Below, in pieces: positions 1 through 7,935 of a stretch of 46,883 nucleotides of DNA. Made by a program: the position numbers and the translations under genes. Each line of letters starts with the position of its first letter. Position 1 is the first letter of the stretch. The notes below the pieces were generated by a model. It did no database searches and was not told where the DNA came from. It saw only the letters and a program-made list of their open reading frames with translations. The stretch covers positions 1 through 46,883 of the forward strand of contig VBJK01000071.1 in the NCBI GenBank assembly GCA_005879655.1. The letters are read 5' to 3'. This stretch comes from Chloroflexota bacterium. Its GTDB lineage: Bacteria > Chloroflexota > Ktedonobacteria > Ktedonobacterales > Ktedonobacteraceae.

Positions 1-1
1 G

Positions 2-3000
2 CTGATAGAACGTCTACAAGATGCTGATGCCTATACTGTTGAGCGCGCCATGCACGCTTTGCTACGGTTAGGGGCCGAAGTAGCACTGGCACGTATTCTC
101 CGTGAATTGGAGGATCGCACAGCGCGTCCTGCTCGTGCTCAGGTGCATCAGGCTGCGCTCATGATCCTGGGGTATTTTTGTGCCGAGAAGGACCTACGCC
201 GCCAGTTGACGATGGCACAATATACACGTGTATTAGAGGCTGTGGTGCCCGTATTAACGGCAAACTATCAGCATGAGCCGGAGGTGCAGCAACTGGCGCG
301 CCAGTTGCTGGTAAAGTTAGCCTGTGATGCTGAGGGGGCTGGCGCGCGCGATAATCGTTGGGAAAAGGTTATTGATATGTTGCTACGTTATCTTCCGTCA
401 CAGAATGAAGTTACTGTACGCAACGTAATTCTGGCTTTTCAAGAGATAGGTACAATTGCAACCACGCGTTTGCTCGAACAATGCAACCAGCCTTCAGATG
501 CGATGAGAGCACGTATTGTGGAAATTTTACGTGTCACCCATGACCCTCGCTCATTGCCGATTTTACTGCGTCTCCTCGCCGACCCAGCTCTGGCTGTGCG
601 CCAGCAAGTGGATGATGCATTGCGTGCTTATATGCCTGAGAGTATTCCTGGCCTCATCAACGTTGTGCTGGAAAGCCCTGGTGACGATGTGGCTGATCAT
701 GCTGCACAAATTCTCACGAGCATGGGGGCCGTGGTGGTTGAGCCGATTACGCAGGTAGTCTTTCAAATTGTGCCAGGCCGTACACGCTTGCTAGTAGGTG
801 TACTGGCCCAGGTGCGTGACGTACAAGCTGTTCCAACACTCATTACCTTGTTGCAAGCATCTCATAGCGAGCTATTGCTTACTATAGCTGTCATACGTGC
901 ACTGGCCCAATTTGCCGATAGCCGTGGCGTCCCACCACTCCTCGATATGCTAGAGGGGACGCAACCGCTGGTGTATGAAGAGGTCATTAATGCGCTCAGT
1001 CAGCTCGGTATGGTTGCTCTGTATGAGCTAATAGCGGCATTAGACGTACAGCAAACGACGGCTGTCACGCAGCGTGTGCAACGCGCGTTGCTTGGTATGG
1101 TCCCGTTCCCTGGAGAGGCCCTCGTTGCGGCGCTTGAGCAGAGCAGTAATAGCCAGGCGCAGCACATCATGGTGGTCATGCAAATGCAAGGGGCTGAAGC
1201 CGCGCACGTGCTGGCTAGGCACTTGTTGCATCAGGATGCACGAGTGAGAAACTATATCTATCAGGCGTTAGCAGATATGCCAGGCTCGGTAGCTGTTCCG
1301 GCCTTGTTAGAGATGCTGGATCAGCCTGCTGTGCAGAGTCCCCTGTCTTCACTCTTGCTCAAACATCCAGGTACGGCGATCTCGTCACTCGTAGAGCTGT
1401 TGCGTGAACCTGAACGAGGTGACGTTGCAGCGGAGATCTTGCCGTTGTTTGGGACGGCAGTGCTTGTGCCTTTGCTGAGTGGAGTAAATGATCCTGGCAG
1501 TCGTGCACGTGAGCGTGCGCAACGTATTCTGGTGATCCTGGTCAGGCAGAGCAAAGATGAGCAGCAGATTGTGAGGGAGATTGTGCAGCTCTTTAATCTC
1601 GCACCACCAGCTGGCGCATATGAGATGTTGCTCAGTGTGCTGAGTAACGAACTCGCTGATGTGAGTATGCCGGTGTTATTGGAAGGTCTGGAGGATGCGC
1701 ATCTTCTAGCTGATGTCGCAGAGGTATTCTTACGTCTGGCTCAGAGAGAGACGCTACGTACAGCAGTGCTTGAGCAATTGTTGCAAGCTCTCTTAGTTGA
1801 TGAGCGTCGTCGTGGTGCTGCTAATGCGCTGGTAAAGATCGGGCCATATGCAGTTGAACCCGTAGGTGAGTTAATTACCGAGCAGAATGCGCCGCTAGCT
1901 AAAATTGCGCGCGAGATCTTGCGAGAAATTGGCAAGGATGCTCTAGGCTTTATCTGGAAAGCACATAGTGATACCAGTAATCCGTCACGGCGTGCCATTG
2001 CTCTGGAGATTTTCCATAGTATGCGTACAGAAATCGTGAAGGATAAACTCATCGCATCACTGGACAGTCAGCAGCCGGATGATGTGGCTATGGCAGTAGC
2101 ATTACTGCTGGAGCGTATTCGTCATGAAGCAACGCATCACTATGCTGATCGAGAGATGATACCTCTGCTCATAGAGTATATGCAAACTCACAAGAAAGAT
2201 GCAACAAATCTACGCATTCTGGCATTACTGCTTTTAGTAGGAGAACAGGCTATTATCGATCATTTAGTGCAGGCATTGAGCGAGTACCCACGCCATCGCA
2301 AGCAATTGGTGTATGTGTTCCTGCTGCTGGGGAACAGTGCTCAGGATCTCTTGCTCAATGTATTTAATGATCCTGATACCAAAGTCGAGGTGCGTGCCGA
2401 ATTAGCAACTGTACTAGGTATGATAGACGCGCCAGAGGCAGTAGCGGATTACGCGCAAAATATCAGTGCCTATGGGATAGGGACGACGCATGGTCTGGCT
2501 CTCTTCCCCGATCAGCTGGCCATTGCCTTGCGTGCTCTGGGAGGGTTGCTGGCCAGTAGCTATTGGAATATGCAGAAGTTGCAAGCGTTACGGGAGGCCA
2601 GCCTTGCGGGAACCCCTGCTCACGAGTTGTTTAGCGTTTTGTTGGGCTGGCGCTATGAGCCGCAGATCGAACAGTTGCGCAACGAGTTGCAGAGCGAGCG
2701 TGACACTCGTAGAAAAGAACTGATCGTCATGACTGCACGCCTTGCAGCTGAGCAGCAAGAGAAGAGCAGGTTGGAGAGTGAGCTGGAGGAGGCACAGCGT
2801 GAACATACGTTTAAGAGTGATGAGCTACAGCAGGCTACGCGCAAGAACGAAGACATGCGTATGAACATGGATAAAATGCATAAAGAGAAAGATAAGGTTT
2901 ATGCCGATCTTAACAAGCTTGCTCATGAGAAGGATGCTGTGTTAGCTAACTACGAAAAGATAGTGCAAGAACGTAATAAACTAGCTTCCAAACTAGAAAG

Positions 3001-3079
3001 CGTAGTACAGGAAAATAAAGAACTATCCACACAAAATCAGCAGTTGACCTGGCAATTGGAACATCGGCATGGCCGGTAA
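2..3079 (+). CDS. HEAT-repeat protein with C-terminal coiled coil, 5' end outside window
   Basis: The reading frame is already open at the first bases, so the protein starts upstream; at least 1025 residues are visible. Most of it is a succession of short helical pairs of HEAT/PBS-lyase type, with recurring patterns such as AVPTLITLL, SVAVPALLEML and DPRSLPILLRLLADP. This forms an alpha-solenoid used as a protein-binding scaffold. About the last 130 residues change to a charged heptad-rich coiled coil (RNELQSERDTRRKEL and onward) rich in Glu, Lys, Gln and Asn. There are no membrane segments and no catalytic motif. The gene stands alone; the next feature downstream is a decayed catalase. A role in assembling a complex, possibly in signalling, is inferred from architecture only. 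The coding call is secure, the function is not. Confidence 0.85.
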   Translation: MIERLQDADAYTVERAMHALLRLGAEVALARILRELEDRTARPARAQVHQAALMILGYFCAEKDLRRQLTMAQYTRVLEAVVPVLTANYQHEPEVQQLARQLLVKLACDAEGAGARDNRWEKVIDMLLRYLPSQNEVTVRNVILAFQEIGTIATTRLLEQCNQPSDAMRARIVEILRVTHDPRSLPILLRLLADPALAVRQQVDDALRAYMPESIPGLINVVLESPGDDVADHAAQILTSMGAVVVEPITQVVFQIVPGRTRLLVGVLAQVRDVQAVPTLITLLQASHSELLLTIAVIRALAQFADSRGVPPLLDMLEGTQPLVYEEVINALSQLGMVALYELIAALDVQQTTAVTQRVQRALLGMVPFPGEALVAALEQSSNSQAQHIMVVMQMQGAEAAHVLARHLLHQDARVRNYIYQALADMPGSVAVPALLEMLDQPAVQSPLSSLLLKHPGTAISSLVELLREPERGDVAAEILPLFGTAVLVPLLSGVNDPGSRARERAQRILVILVRQSKDEQQIVREIVQLFNLAPPAGAYEMLLSVLSNELADVSMPVLLEGLEDAHLLADVAEVFLRLAQRETLRTAVLEQLLQALLVDERRRGAANALVKIGPYAVEPVGELITEQNAPLAKIAREILREIGKDALGFIWKAHSDTSNPSRRAIALEIFHSMRTEIVKDKLIASLDSQQPDDVAMAVALLLERIRHEATHHYADREMIPLLIEYMQTHKKDATNLRILALLLLVGEQAIIDHLVQALSEYPRHRKQLVYVFLLLGNSAQDLLLNVFNDPDTKVEVRAELATVLGMIDAPEAVADYAQNISAYGIGTTHGLALFPDQLAIALRALGGLLASSYWNMQKLQALREASLAGTPAHELFSVLLGWRYEPQIEQLRNELQSERDTRRKELIVMTARLAAEQQEKSRLESELEEAQREHTFKSDELQQATRKNEDMRMNMDKMHKEKDKVYADLNKLAHEKDAVLANYEKIVQERNKLASKLESVVQENKELSTQNQQLTWQLEHRHGR

Positions 3080-3282
3080 TAGATAATAAACGTGACTTTT
3101 TCTCGTTGGTATGGGAAATCCATGTTTTTTTGCCATTAGCCCTAGTGATGTGCTAGACTATTTGATGTTATCCGCATGCTAGTTATCAGAAACTGCATGA
3201 GCCAAAAAATGATGTAGTTCGGAATCAGGCGAGGGAAACGCATCCCAAGCCTCGAACAAGAAACGCCTGCTGACCGAGATCG

Positions 3283-3309
3283 TGTGTGAAGCACAGGGGT
3301 ATCCGCAGG
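3283..3309 (+). repeat. leader motif shared with the coxG-like leader at 36069-36096
   Basis: Just upstream of the catalase start there is a run TGTGTGAAGCACAGGGG followed by TCCGCAGG. An almost identical run (TGTGTGAAAGCACAGGGG, then TCCACAGG) lies in the leader of the CoxG-like gene at 36168. The two copies are on the same strand, each between the preceding gene and a start codon. Here it sits inside a wider hairpin formed by CGCCTGC and GCAGGCG. It could be a protein-binding site, a structured RNA element or a small dispersed repeat. No known family was recognised. Confidence 0.35.
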
Positions 3310-3326
3310 CGAAGGAAAGATGATTT

Positions 3327-4749
3327 ATGACTGAAAAGAACCATTTAACGACAAGTTTTGGTATACCTGTCACTGACAAAAGATTTTCATCTCATTGAGA
3401 AGCTGGCTCATTTTAACCGCGAGCGTATCCCTGAGCGCATTGTTCATGCCAAAGGTGCTGGTGCTCATGGCTACTTTGAAGTCACCGATGATGTCACGCA
3501 GTGGACAAAAGCTGCATTTTTAAAGGGCGTTGGCTAGAAAACTCCTCTCTTTATCCGCTTTTCTACCGTTGGGGGCGAAAAAGGCTGAGCTGCTGGCGCC
3601 CGCGATCCACGCGGCTTCGCAGTAAAGTTCTATACTGAAGAGGGCAACTATGACCTCGTTGGCAATAACACGCCGGTCTTCTTCATCCGCGACGCGATCA
3701 AATTCCCTGACTTTATTCATACACAAAAGCGGCATCCACAGACCAATGCAAAAGACGCCAATATGTTCTGGGATTTTCTGTCTCGCACACCGGAGTCGTT
3801 GCATCAAGTAACGATCCTCTTTTCTGATCGTGGGACGCCAAAGACCTATCGCCATATGAATGGGTACGGCTCTCATACCTTCAGATGGATCAACGCTGAT
3901 GGCAAGTCTGTCTGGGTGAAATATCATTTCAAGACAGAGGCGGGTATCCAGAACTGGACAAACGAGGAAGCAATCCGCATGGCGGGCGAAAATCCTGACT
4001 ATGCCACTGACGACCTATTTCAGCATATAGCCAGCGGACAGGAAGCTACCTGGAAGCTCTATGTGCAGATTATGCCGCTTGAAGAGGCTGCAAGCTACCG
4101 CTTCGATCCCTTCGATGTCACCAAGGTCTGGTCTCAGAAAGACTATCCGCTGATGCCGGTTGGTCGTATGGTACTCAATCGCAACCCAGAGAACTATTTT
4201 GCCGAGGTAGAGCAGGCGGCATTTGCACCAGCCAATATTGTCCCCGGTATCGGCTTCTCACCGGATAAGATGTTGCAAGGTCGTATCTTTGCCTATCCTG
4301 ATACGCATCGCTATCGTCTGGGTGCCAACTACGCGTTGCTGCCTGTCAATCAGCCAGTCCTTCCGGCACGCAACTATATGCGCGATGGTGCTATGCGCCT
4401 CGACGAGAATGGTGGCGCTAGTGCTAACTACGAGCCGAACGGTCTCGGCGGACCAATCGCTGAAGCAGTCTATGCTGAGCCAGCTCTGGAAGCGCATGGA
4501 CCTGTACAGCGCACCGCTTATCGTCTGACAGACAATGATTTTGTGCAGCCTGGCGACCTCTATCGCTTAATGAGCGAAGATGCCAAAGCGCGGCTCATCC
4601 ATAATTTTGTCAGTCACCTGAAGAGTGCGAAGCAGGAGATCCAGTTGCGCCAAGTGCAGCTGTTCTATCGTGCTGATCCTGACTACGGTGCGCGTATTGC
4701 CAGGGGCCTGGGCATCGAGATACCAACTGAGTCAGTGGTAGCAGACTAG
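3327..4749 (+). pseudogene. haem catalase, decayed
   Basis: Almost a whole clade-3-type monofunctional catalase can be read, but it is broken three times. The N-terminal piece from ATG 3327 ([18 protein letters not shown]) is joined out of frame to [19 protein letters not shown] near 3381, with about 16 residues lost between them (the usual NQNSLTAGPRGPVLLQ stretch). In the second frame a TAG follows FLKGVG (about 3535) and a TGA follows the ST-V-GGEKG stretch (about 3588). From 3763 a 328-residue open piece runs to the natural C-terminus. The family residues remain recognisable: distal His in [12 protein letters not shown], Asn in [10 protein letters not shown], axial Tyr in [12 protein letters not shown]. 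This preservation suggests recent inactivation. The leader contains a motif shared with 36069-36096. Confidence 0.9.
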
Positions 4750-4759
4750 GCGTTCTGCA

Positions 4760-4808
4760 TGTTTGCGGTATTGAGCAAGCTTGATAAGCTGGTTTGATGC
4801 CGCAAACA
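4760..4808 (+). terminator. hairpin after the catalase pseudogene
   Basis: TGTTTGCGG at 4760-4768 pairs with CCGCAAACA at 4800-4808, and AGCTT/AAGCT forms an inner stem. It begins 10 bases after the catalase stop. There is no clear U-tract, so efficient intrinsic termination is uncertain. Confidence 0.5.
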
Positions 4809-4818
4809 GTGTCTGATT

Positions 4819-4901
4819 GGGGGCCAGGGGGCGAAGCCTCCTGGCGGGGTTTGGGGTGTCCCCAAGTTTTCCCATTCCCCAAAAGGTTTTGGGATTGTGC
4901 A
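4819..4901 (-). repeat. dispersed multi-hairpin repeat, full copy
   Basis: Read on the minus strand the unit starts TGCACAATCCCAAAACC, continues with TTTTGGGGAATGGG, then CTTGGGGACACCCCAAACCCCG, and ends with a GGCTTCGCCCCCTGG-type segment. Several short self-complementary stretches would fold in RNA. The unit begins directly after the stop codon of the histidine kinase gene at 4902. Other full copies lie at 6591-6676, 15504-15586 and 36629-36713; variant copies lie at 21572-21820, 27768-27925 and 46037-46155. Confidence 0.85.
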
Positions 4902-6173
4902 TTAAACGGCCTCGTTTTGCACAATGGTACAGGGCAACCTGAACCTGAAGCAAGACCCTTGCCCGACCTCGCTTTCAACCCATATTTCGCCTCCATGCAT
5001 CTGGACGATTTGCCGTGCGATGGAGAGACCTAACCCAGTCCCTTTAATATAGCGTGTATTCTCCGCAATACGCGAATACGGCAGAAATACAACCTCCAAA
5101 GATGCAGAGGGAATACCTACCCCGTGATCTTGCACCCATACTTGTATAGATTGGCCTTCTAGTGTGCTCCCTACGACAATCTCTCCCCCATTAGGCCAAT
5201 ACTTCATAGCATTGTTGAGCAGATTAGAGACGACCTGCTTGAGCTTATCCATATCTCCCATGCACTCTGTGGGAATGGTGCTCAATTGCAGAGCGATTGT
5301 ATGCTGTGCTGTCGTGGGACGAAAATGTTCCGCTACTTCTTGGACGAGGCTATTTAGGTCTAGCGGCTCATAGGCAAGTTGCATAGTGCCTGATTTCATT
5401 CGTTCTAAATCGAGAAGATCCGTAATCATACGATTAAGCCGCATAGCTTCAGTAGAAATGTTGTCTGCAAACTCTTTGATCTCACTGCCGCTTAACTCTT
5501 CATCGTCGCGTATCAATTCACTAAATCCTTTGATGCTCGATAATGCTGTACGGAACTCATGGCTAACAATGGCTACAAAATTACGTTGCGTCTGATTGAC
5601 ATGCGTCAACTCTTCATTGAGGCGCTGGCGTTGTTCAGAGACAGATGCTTGATGGATCAGCCTTAATACTTTCGGTAAGTGTATTGGCAAGGCGAGCGCT
5701 GTCGTCACTGATGCTATGGCCGCCAATAACTTCATAGTTCCTGCTAACCAGTACATAGGGACCCACAGCGTCCAAACATCCAGAAAGTGTGTTGCCCCAC
5801 AAGCAATAATAAAGACGCCGAAAGTAACAAATATCCACTGGAACGGTACAATGCGGTAAGTTTGTGAGACGAAGTAAATCAACACTGCTGAGATAGTGAA
5901 GTAGGCAAAACCAATGAGTGTATCAGCACTCACATAGAGCATAATGAGACTAGGAATCCAGAGCAGACACGCACCGTGTGGACCAAAGCCTGACGTTGTC
6001 AGTACGTTGATGAACTTTGTAAGAACAAAGGCTAAGGGCAGGAGGAGCGTCACCGCAAGGCTCACACGAACGAGCCATGACTGTGCAATGCTTTGCTGAA
6101 TGACGCGGTATAGCTCTGTGAACATCTCGCGTAAAGGGTGTACAGGGTCTTCTTTCTGGTCTGAATGCGCCAT
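4902..6173 (-). CDS. membrane sensor histidine kinase with ethylene-receptor-type domain
   Basis: A 423-residue kinase. Residues about 35-55 form a first membrane helix. Residues about 70-170 hold three further helices that match the ethylene-binding domain of plant ETR1 and cyanobacterial Etr1-like proteins: ADTLIGFAYFTISAVLIYF, then FGVFIIACGATHFLDVW, then a third helix ending ALALPIHLPKVL. Cys125 and His129 of CGATH are the copper ligands in the family; Asp84 and Tyr91 match the conserved helix-1 residues. A linker leads to HisKA (SHEFRTAL, phospho-acceptor His205) and a HATPase domain (N box around 319-323, DHGVGIP 349-355, GTGLGLS 378-384). There is no PAS, GAF or output domain. The start follows AAAGGG and lies 5 bases after the end of the broken response regulator gene, so the two were translationally coupled. 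The domain call is strong; ethylene as ligand is inference. Confidence 0.9.
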   Translation of the reverse strand: MAHSDQKEDPVHPLREMFTELYRVIQQSIAQSWLVRVSLAVTLLLPLAFVLTKFINVLTTSGFGPHGACLLWIPSLIMLYVSADTLIGFAYFTISAVLIYFVSQTYRIVPFQWIFVTFGVFIIACGATHFLDVWTLWVPMYWLAGTMKLLAAIASVTTALALPIHLPKVLRLIHQASVSEQRQRLNEELTHVNQTQRNFVAIVSHEFRTALSSIKGFSELIRDDEELSGSEIKEFADNISTEAMRLNRMITDLLDLERMKSGTMQLAYEPLDLNSLVQEVAEHFRPTTAQHTIALQLSTIPTECMGDMDKLKQVVSNLLNNAMKYWPNGGEIVVGSTLEGQSIQVWVQDHGVGIPSASLEVVFLPYSRIAENTRYIKGTGLGLSIARQIVQMHGGEIWVESEVGQGSCFRFRLPCTIVQNEAV

Positions 6174-6178
6174 TTTCG

Positions 6179-6559
6179 TTACCCTTTCTGTATATTGTTC
6201 AGTAGTGCTACCTCGGCTGCTTCTCGTAGTTCTTGCGCGCTAAACGGCTTGAGGAGATAACCAGAGGCATCATGCAGAGTTCCTTCCTCTCTATCGCTCT
6301 TCTGTCCAAATGCCGTCATGAAAATGATTGGAATGGAGGCTAAGTGTGGTTACGCTCTCACAGCGTCTGCAAACTGGAACCCATCACATCCTGGCATAGA
6401 GATATCGGTGAAAATCAGATCAGGACGTAGGTTTTCAATGAGTGCTAAACCTTCATTGCCGTCTGAAGCGAAGTGGAGTTCGTGTCCTGTTTTGCGCAAA
6501 GCATAATGGATCAGCTTCTGAATTAACTCTTCATCCTCGCAAAAGAGCAGTTTTGCCAT
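6179..6559 (-). pseudogene. single-domain response regulator interrupted by an in-frame stop
   Basis: The start at 6559 has a good AAGGAG site. It reads MAKLLFCEDEELIQKLIHYA and onward, with acidic pair Glu8/Asp9 and phospho-acceptor Asp52 in FTDISMPGCDG. A TAA at 6350-6352 stops translation after 69 residues (FADAVRA). The same frame continues without any shift as PHLASIPIIFMTAFGQKSD and ends with SGYLLKPFSAQELREAAEVA, supplying the conserved Thr and Lys of the receiver fold. The natural stop is at 6179-6181. One base change therefore separates it from an intact receiver of about 126 residues. It is the upstream gene of the ethylene-receptor-type kinase and presumably its partner. Confidence 0.88.
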
Positions 6560-6590
6560 AGTTTGGCTCCTTTTCCTACTGTCGTACTAG

Positions 6591-6676
6591 TGCAGCATCC
6601 CAAAACGTTTTGGGGAATGGGAGCATTTGGGGACCCCCCAAACCCCGAAAGGCGAGGCTTCGCCCCTTGGACCCCC
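6591..6676 (+). repeat. dispersed multi-hairpin repeat, full copy
   Basis: Starts TGCAGCATCCCAAAACG, continues TTTTGGGGAATGGG, then ATTTGGGGACCCCCCAAA and CCCCGAAAGG, and ends with GGCTTCGCCCCTTGGACCCCC. It lies between the end of the H-NOX gene and the start of the response regulator, 32 bases upstream of the latter. Confidence 0.85.
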
Positions 6677-6716
6677 TATCCCTCTCTGCTCTTTTATCTA
6701 GCGAAAAATATCGATA

Positions 6717-7583
6717 TCAAGTATCGTTGGTACGATGGACCATGTCTAAGCTACGAACACGCCAATATCTACGACTGGTGAAGGTATCGCCTGGTAAGTT
6801 AGCGCTACTTGCCACTAACCCTGCATGTTGTAGATGGTTGATTGCCTCTAGGAGTGCGCTAATACGTACTTGTTTGGCGTGTGGGTATTGATGGCTCAAG
6901 ATTTTATGCAAATCCCTCAATGTTATGCCATCTGTATTAGGCAATGTTGCTAAGACCAGTTCCGCTAGCTGTCGTTGAGCGCGGCGACGAGCTTGTCGTT
7001 CAGGCGTCTCATCTTTGTGTAGTTTGTATGATGGCCTGAAATGTAACTCAAAGCGGCAGGCAGTAGCTCCTTTCTTCATACATGTACGTTCAAAAATGAC
7101 CACCGTCTCCCCAAAGCGTTCCGCAGCTCCTTCGATAGCTCCCTGTAGAAGGGGACACAATTTGCGCGGGCTATCGTAAATGAGCACGAAATCGTTCGGA
7201 TGAGTTGAGAGTGGCTCATAAGCGAAAAGGGGAGGAGTAAGACTGTCCGGTGTACAGCGCATCTGGAGATGAGCATCACGCATGATGAGTAAAAGCTCAC
7301 GTGCACTGTGAACGCGGTTGAGAAGATAGGCGCAGAGATGACTGGTTAACCCGTTAATGATAAAGTAATGGCCATATTCTCGTAAAAGAAGATGGACCGG
7401 TTGCCGTGTTAATTGACTGGTGAGCTTAACGCCTGCTAACAATTGCTCATCGTCATAAACGCGGCTGGCAAGTGGAGCATTGAGCACAGTCTCGCCCAAT
7501 GCGGCCCGATAAGTGTTGAGTAGGGAGACCCCAAAGCGTTCCGTGAGGTATTTCTCCCAAGTGACGAAAATTAAACCGTGCAT
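6717..7583 (-). CDS. H-NOX (haem NO-binding) protein with C-terminal helical/winged-helix-like region
   Basis: 288 residues. The first ~180 follow the H-NOX fold: MHGLIFVTWEKYLTERFG, LREYGHYFI, the proximal haem ligand His105 in RDAHLQM, and the YxSxR propionate-binding motif at Tyr136-Ser138-Arg140, followed by LQGAIEGAAERFGE. By manual alignment with the Thermoanaerobacter tengcongensis protein, its O2-stabilising Tyr140 corresponds to Leu145 here and Asn74 to Phe74; this predicts an NO-type rather than O2-binding sensor. Residues ~195-288 (ERQARRRAQRQLAELVLATL, then GITLRDLHKIL and ISALLEAINHLQHAGLV) resemble a winged-helix region, an inference. The start follows GGAAGGA at good spacing. 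Neighbours are two histidine kinase systems, the usual partners of H-NOX proteins. Confidence 0.88.
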   Translation of the reverse strand: MHGLIFVTWEKYLTERFGVSLLNTYRAALGETVLNAPLASRVYDDEQLLAGVKLTSQLTRQPVHLLLREYGHYFIINGLTSHLCAYLLNRVHSARELLLIMRDAHLQMRCTPDSLTPPLFAYEPLSTHPNDFVLIYDSPRKLCPLLQGAIEGAAERFGETVVIFERTCMKKGATACRFELHFRPSYKLHKDETPERQARRRAQRQLAELVLATLPNTDGITLRDLHKILSHQYPHAKQVRISALLEAINHLQHAGLVASSANLPGDTFTSRRYWRVRSLDMVHRTNDT

Positions 7584-7726
7584 ATGAGATCCTTCCGAAT
7601 AGGTTGCGCTATGGCCATGTTTATCTCTATCTATATTATACTGTTGTGTGAAAATGGAGCTAGCTTTGTGTTATGTTTTTCTAGTGAGAAAATGAATAAA
7701 TATTCATCAGTGCTATTTTAGCCTTT

Positions 7727-7765
7727 CTGTTAATTGTTGAGTTTTTATAACTCAACAATTAACAG
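7727..7765. promoter_or_regulatory. perfect 17-bp inverted repeat between divergent genes
   Basis: CTGTTAATTGTTGAGTT at 7727-7743 is perfectly complementary to 7749-7765, with a 5-base spacer. It lies between the divergent H-NOX gene (start 7583) and the PAS operon (start 7936), and 13 bases upstream of the predicted -35 box at 7779. As it cannot end either transcript usefully, an operator for a dimeric regulator is the likeliest reading; a cruciform or insertion scar is the alternative. Confidence 0.6.
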
Positions 7766-7778
7766 ATGTGTGAATTTC

Positions 7779-7808
7779 TTGCAGCAAGTTGCATTCTTCT
7801 GCTATACT
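7779..7808 (+). promoter_or_regulatory. sigma70-type promoter of the PAS/kinase operon
   Basis: TTGCAG (7779-7784), 18-base spacer, TATACT (7803-7808). It lies 127 bases upstream of the first start codon and just downstream of the 17-bp inverted repeat. Confidence 0.5.
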
Positions 7809-7935
7809 CCAAGTAATTGCCCATTGCCAACTATGGCATCATACAGCTATATTGCAGGCTAGAATATTTCCTTAAGATACTCTCGCTGCCTACTAATGCC
7901 ATACATGAGGTAGTGACTGAGCGGAGATTTATTTC

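Noticed and set aside
4794..5033. Short open frame overlapping the repeat and the histidine kinase 3' end
   Set aside because: Composed of repeat sequence and antisense kinase codons.
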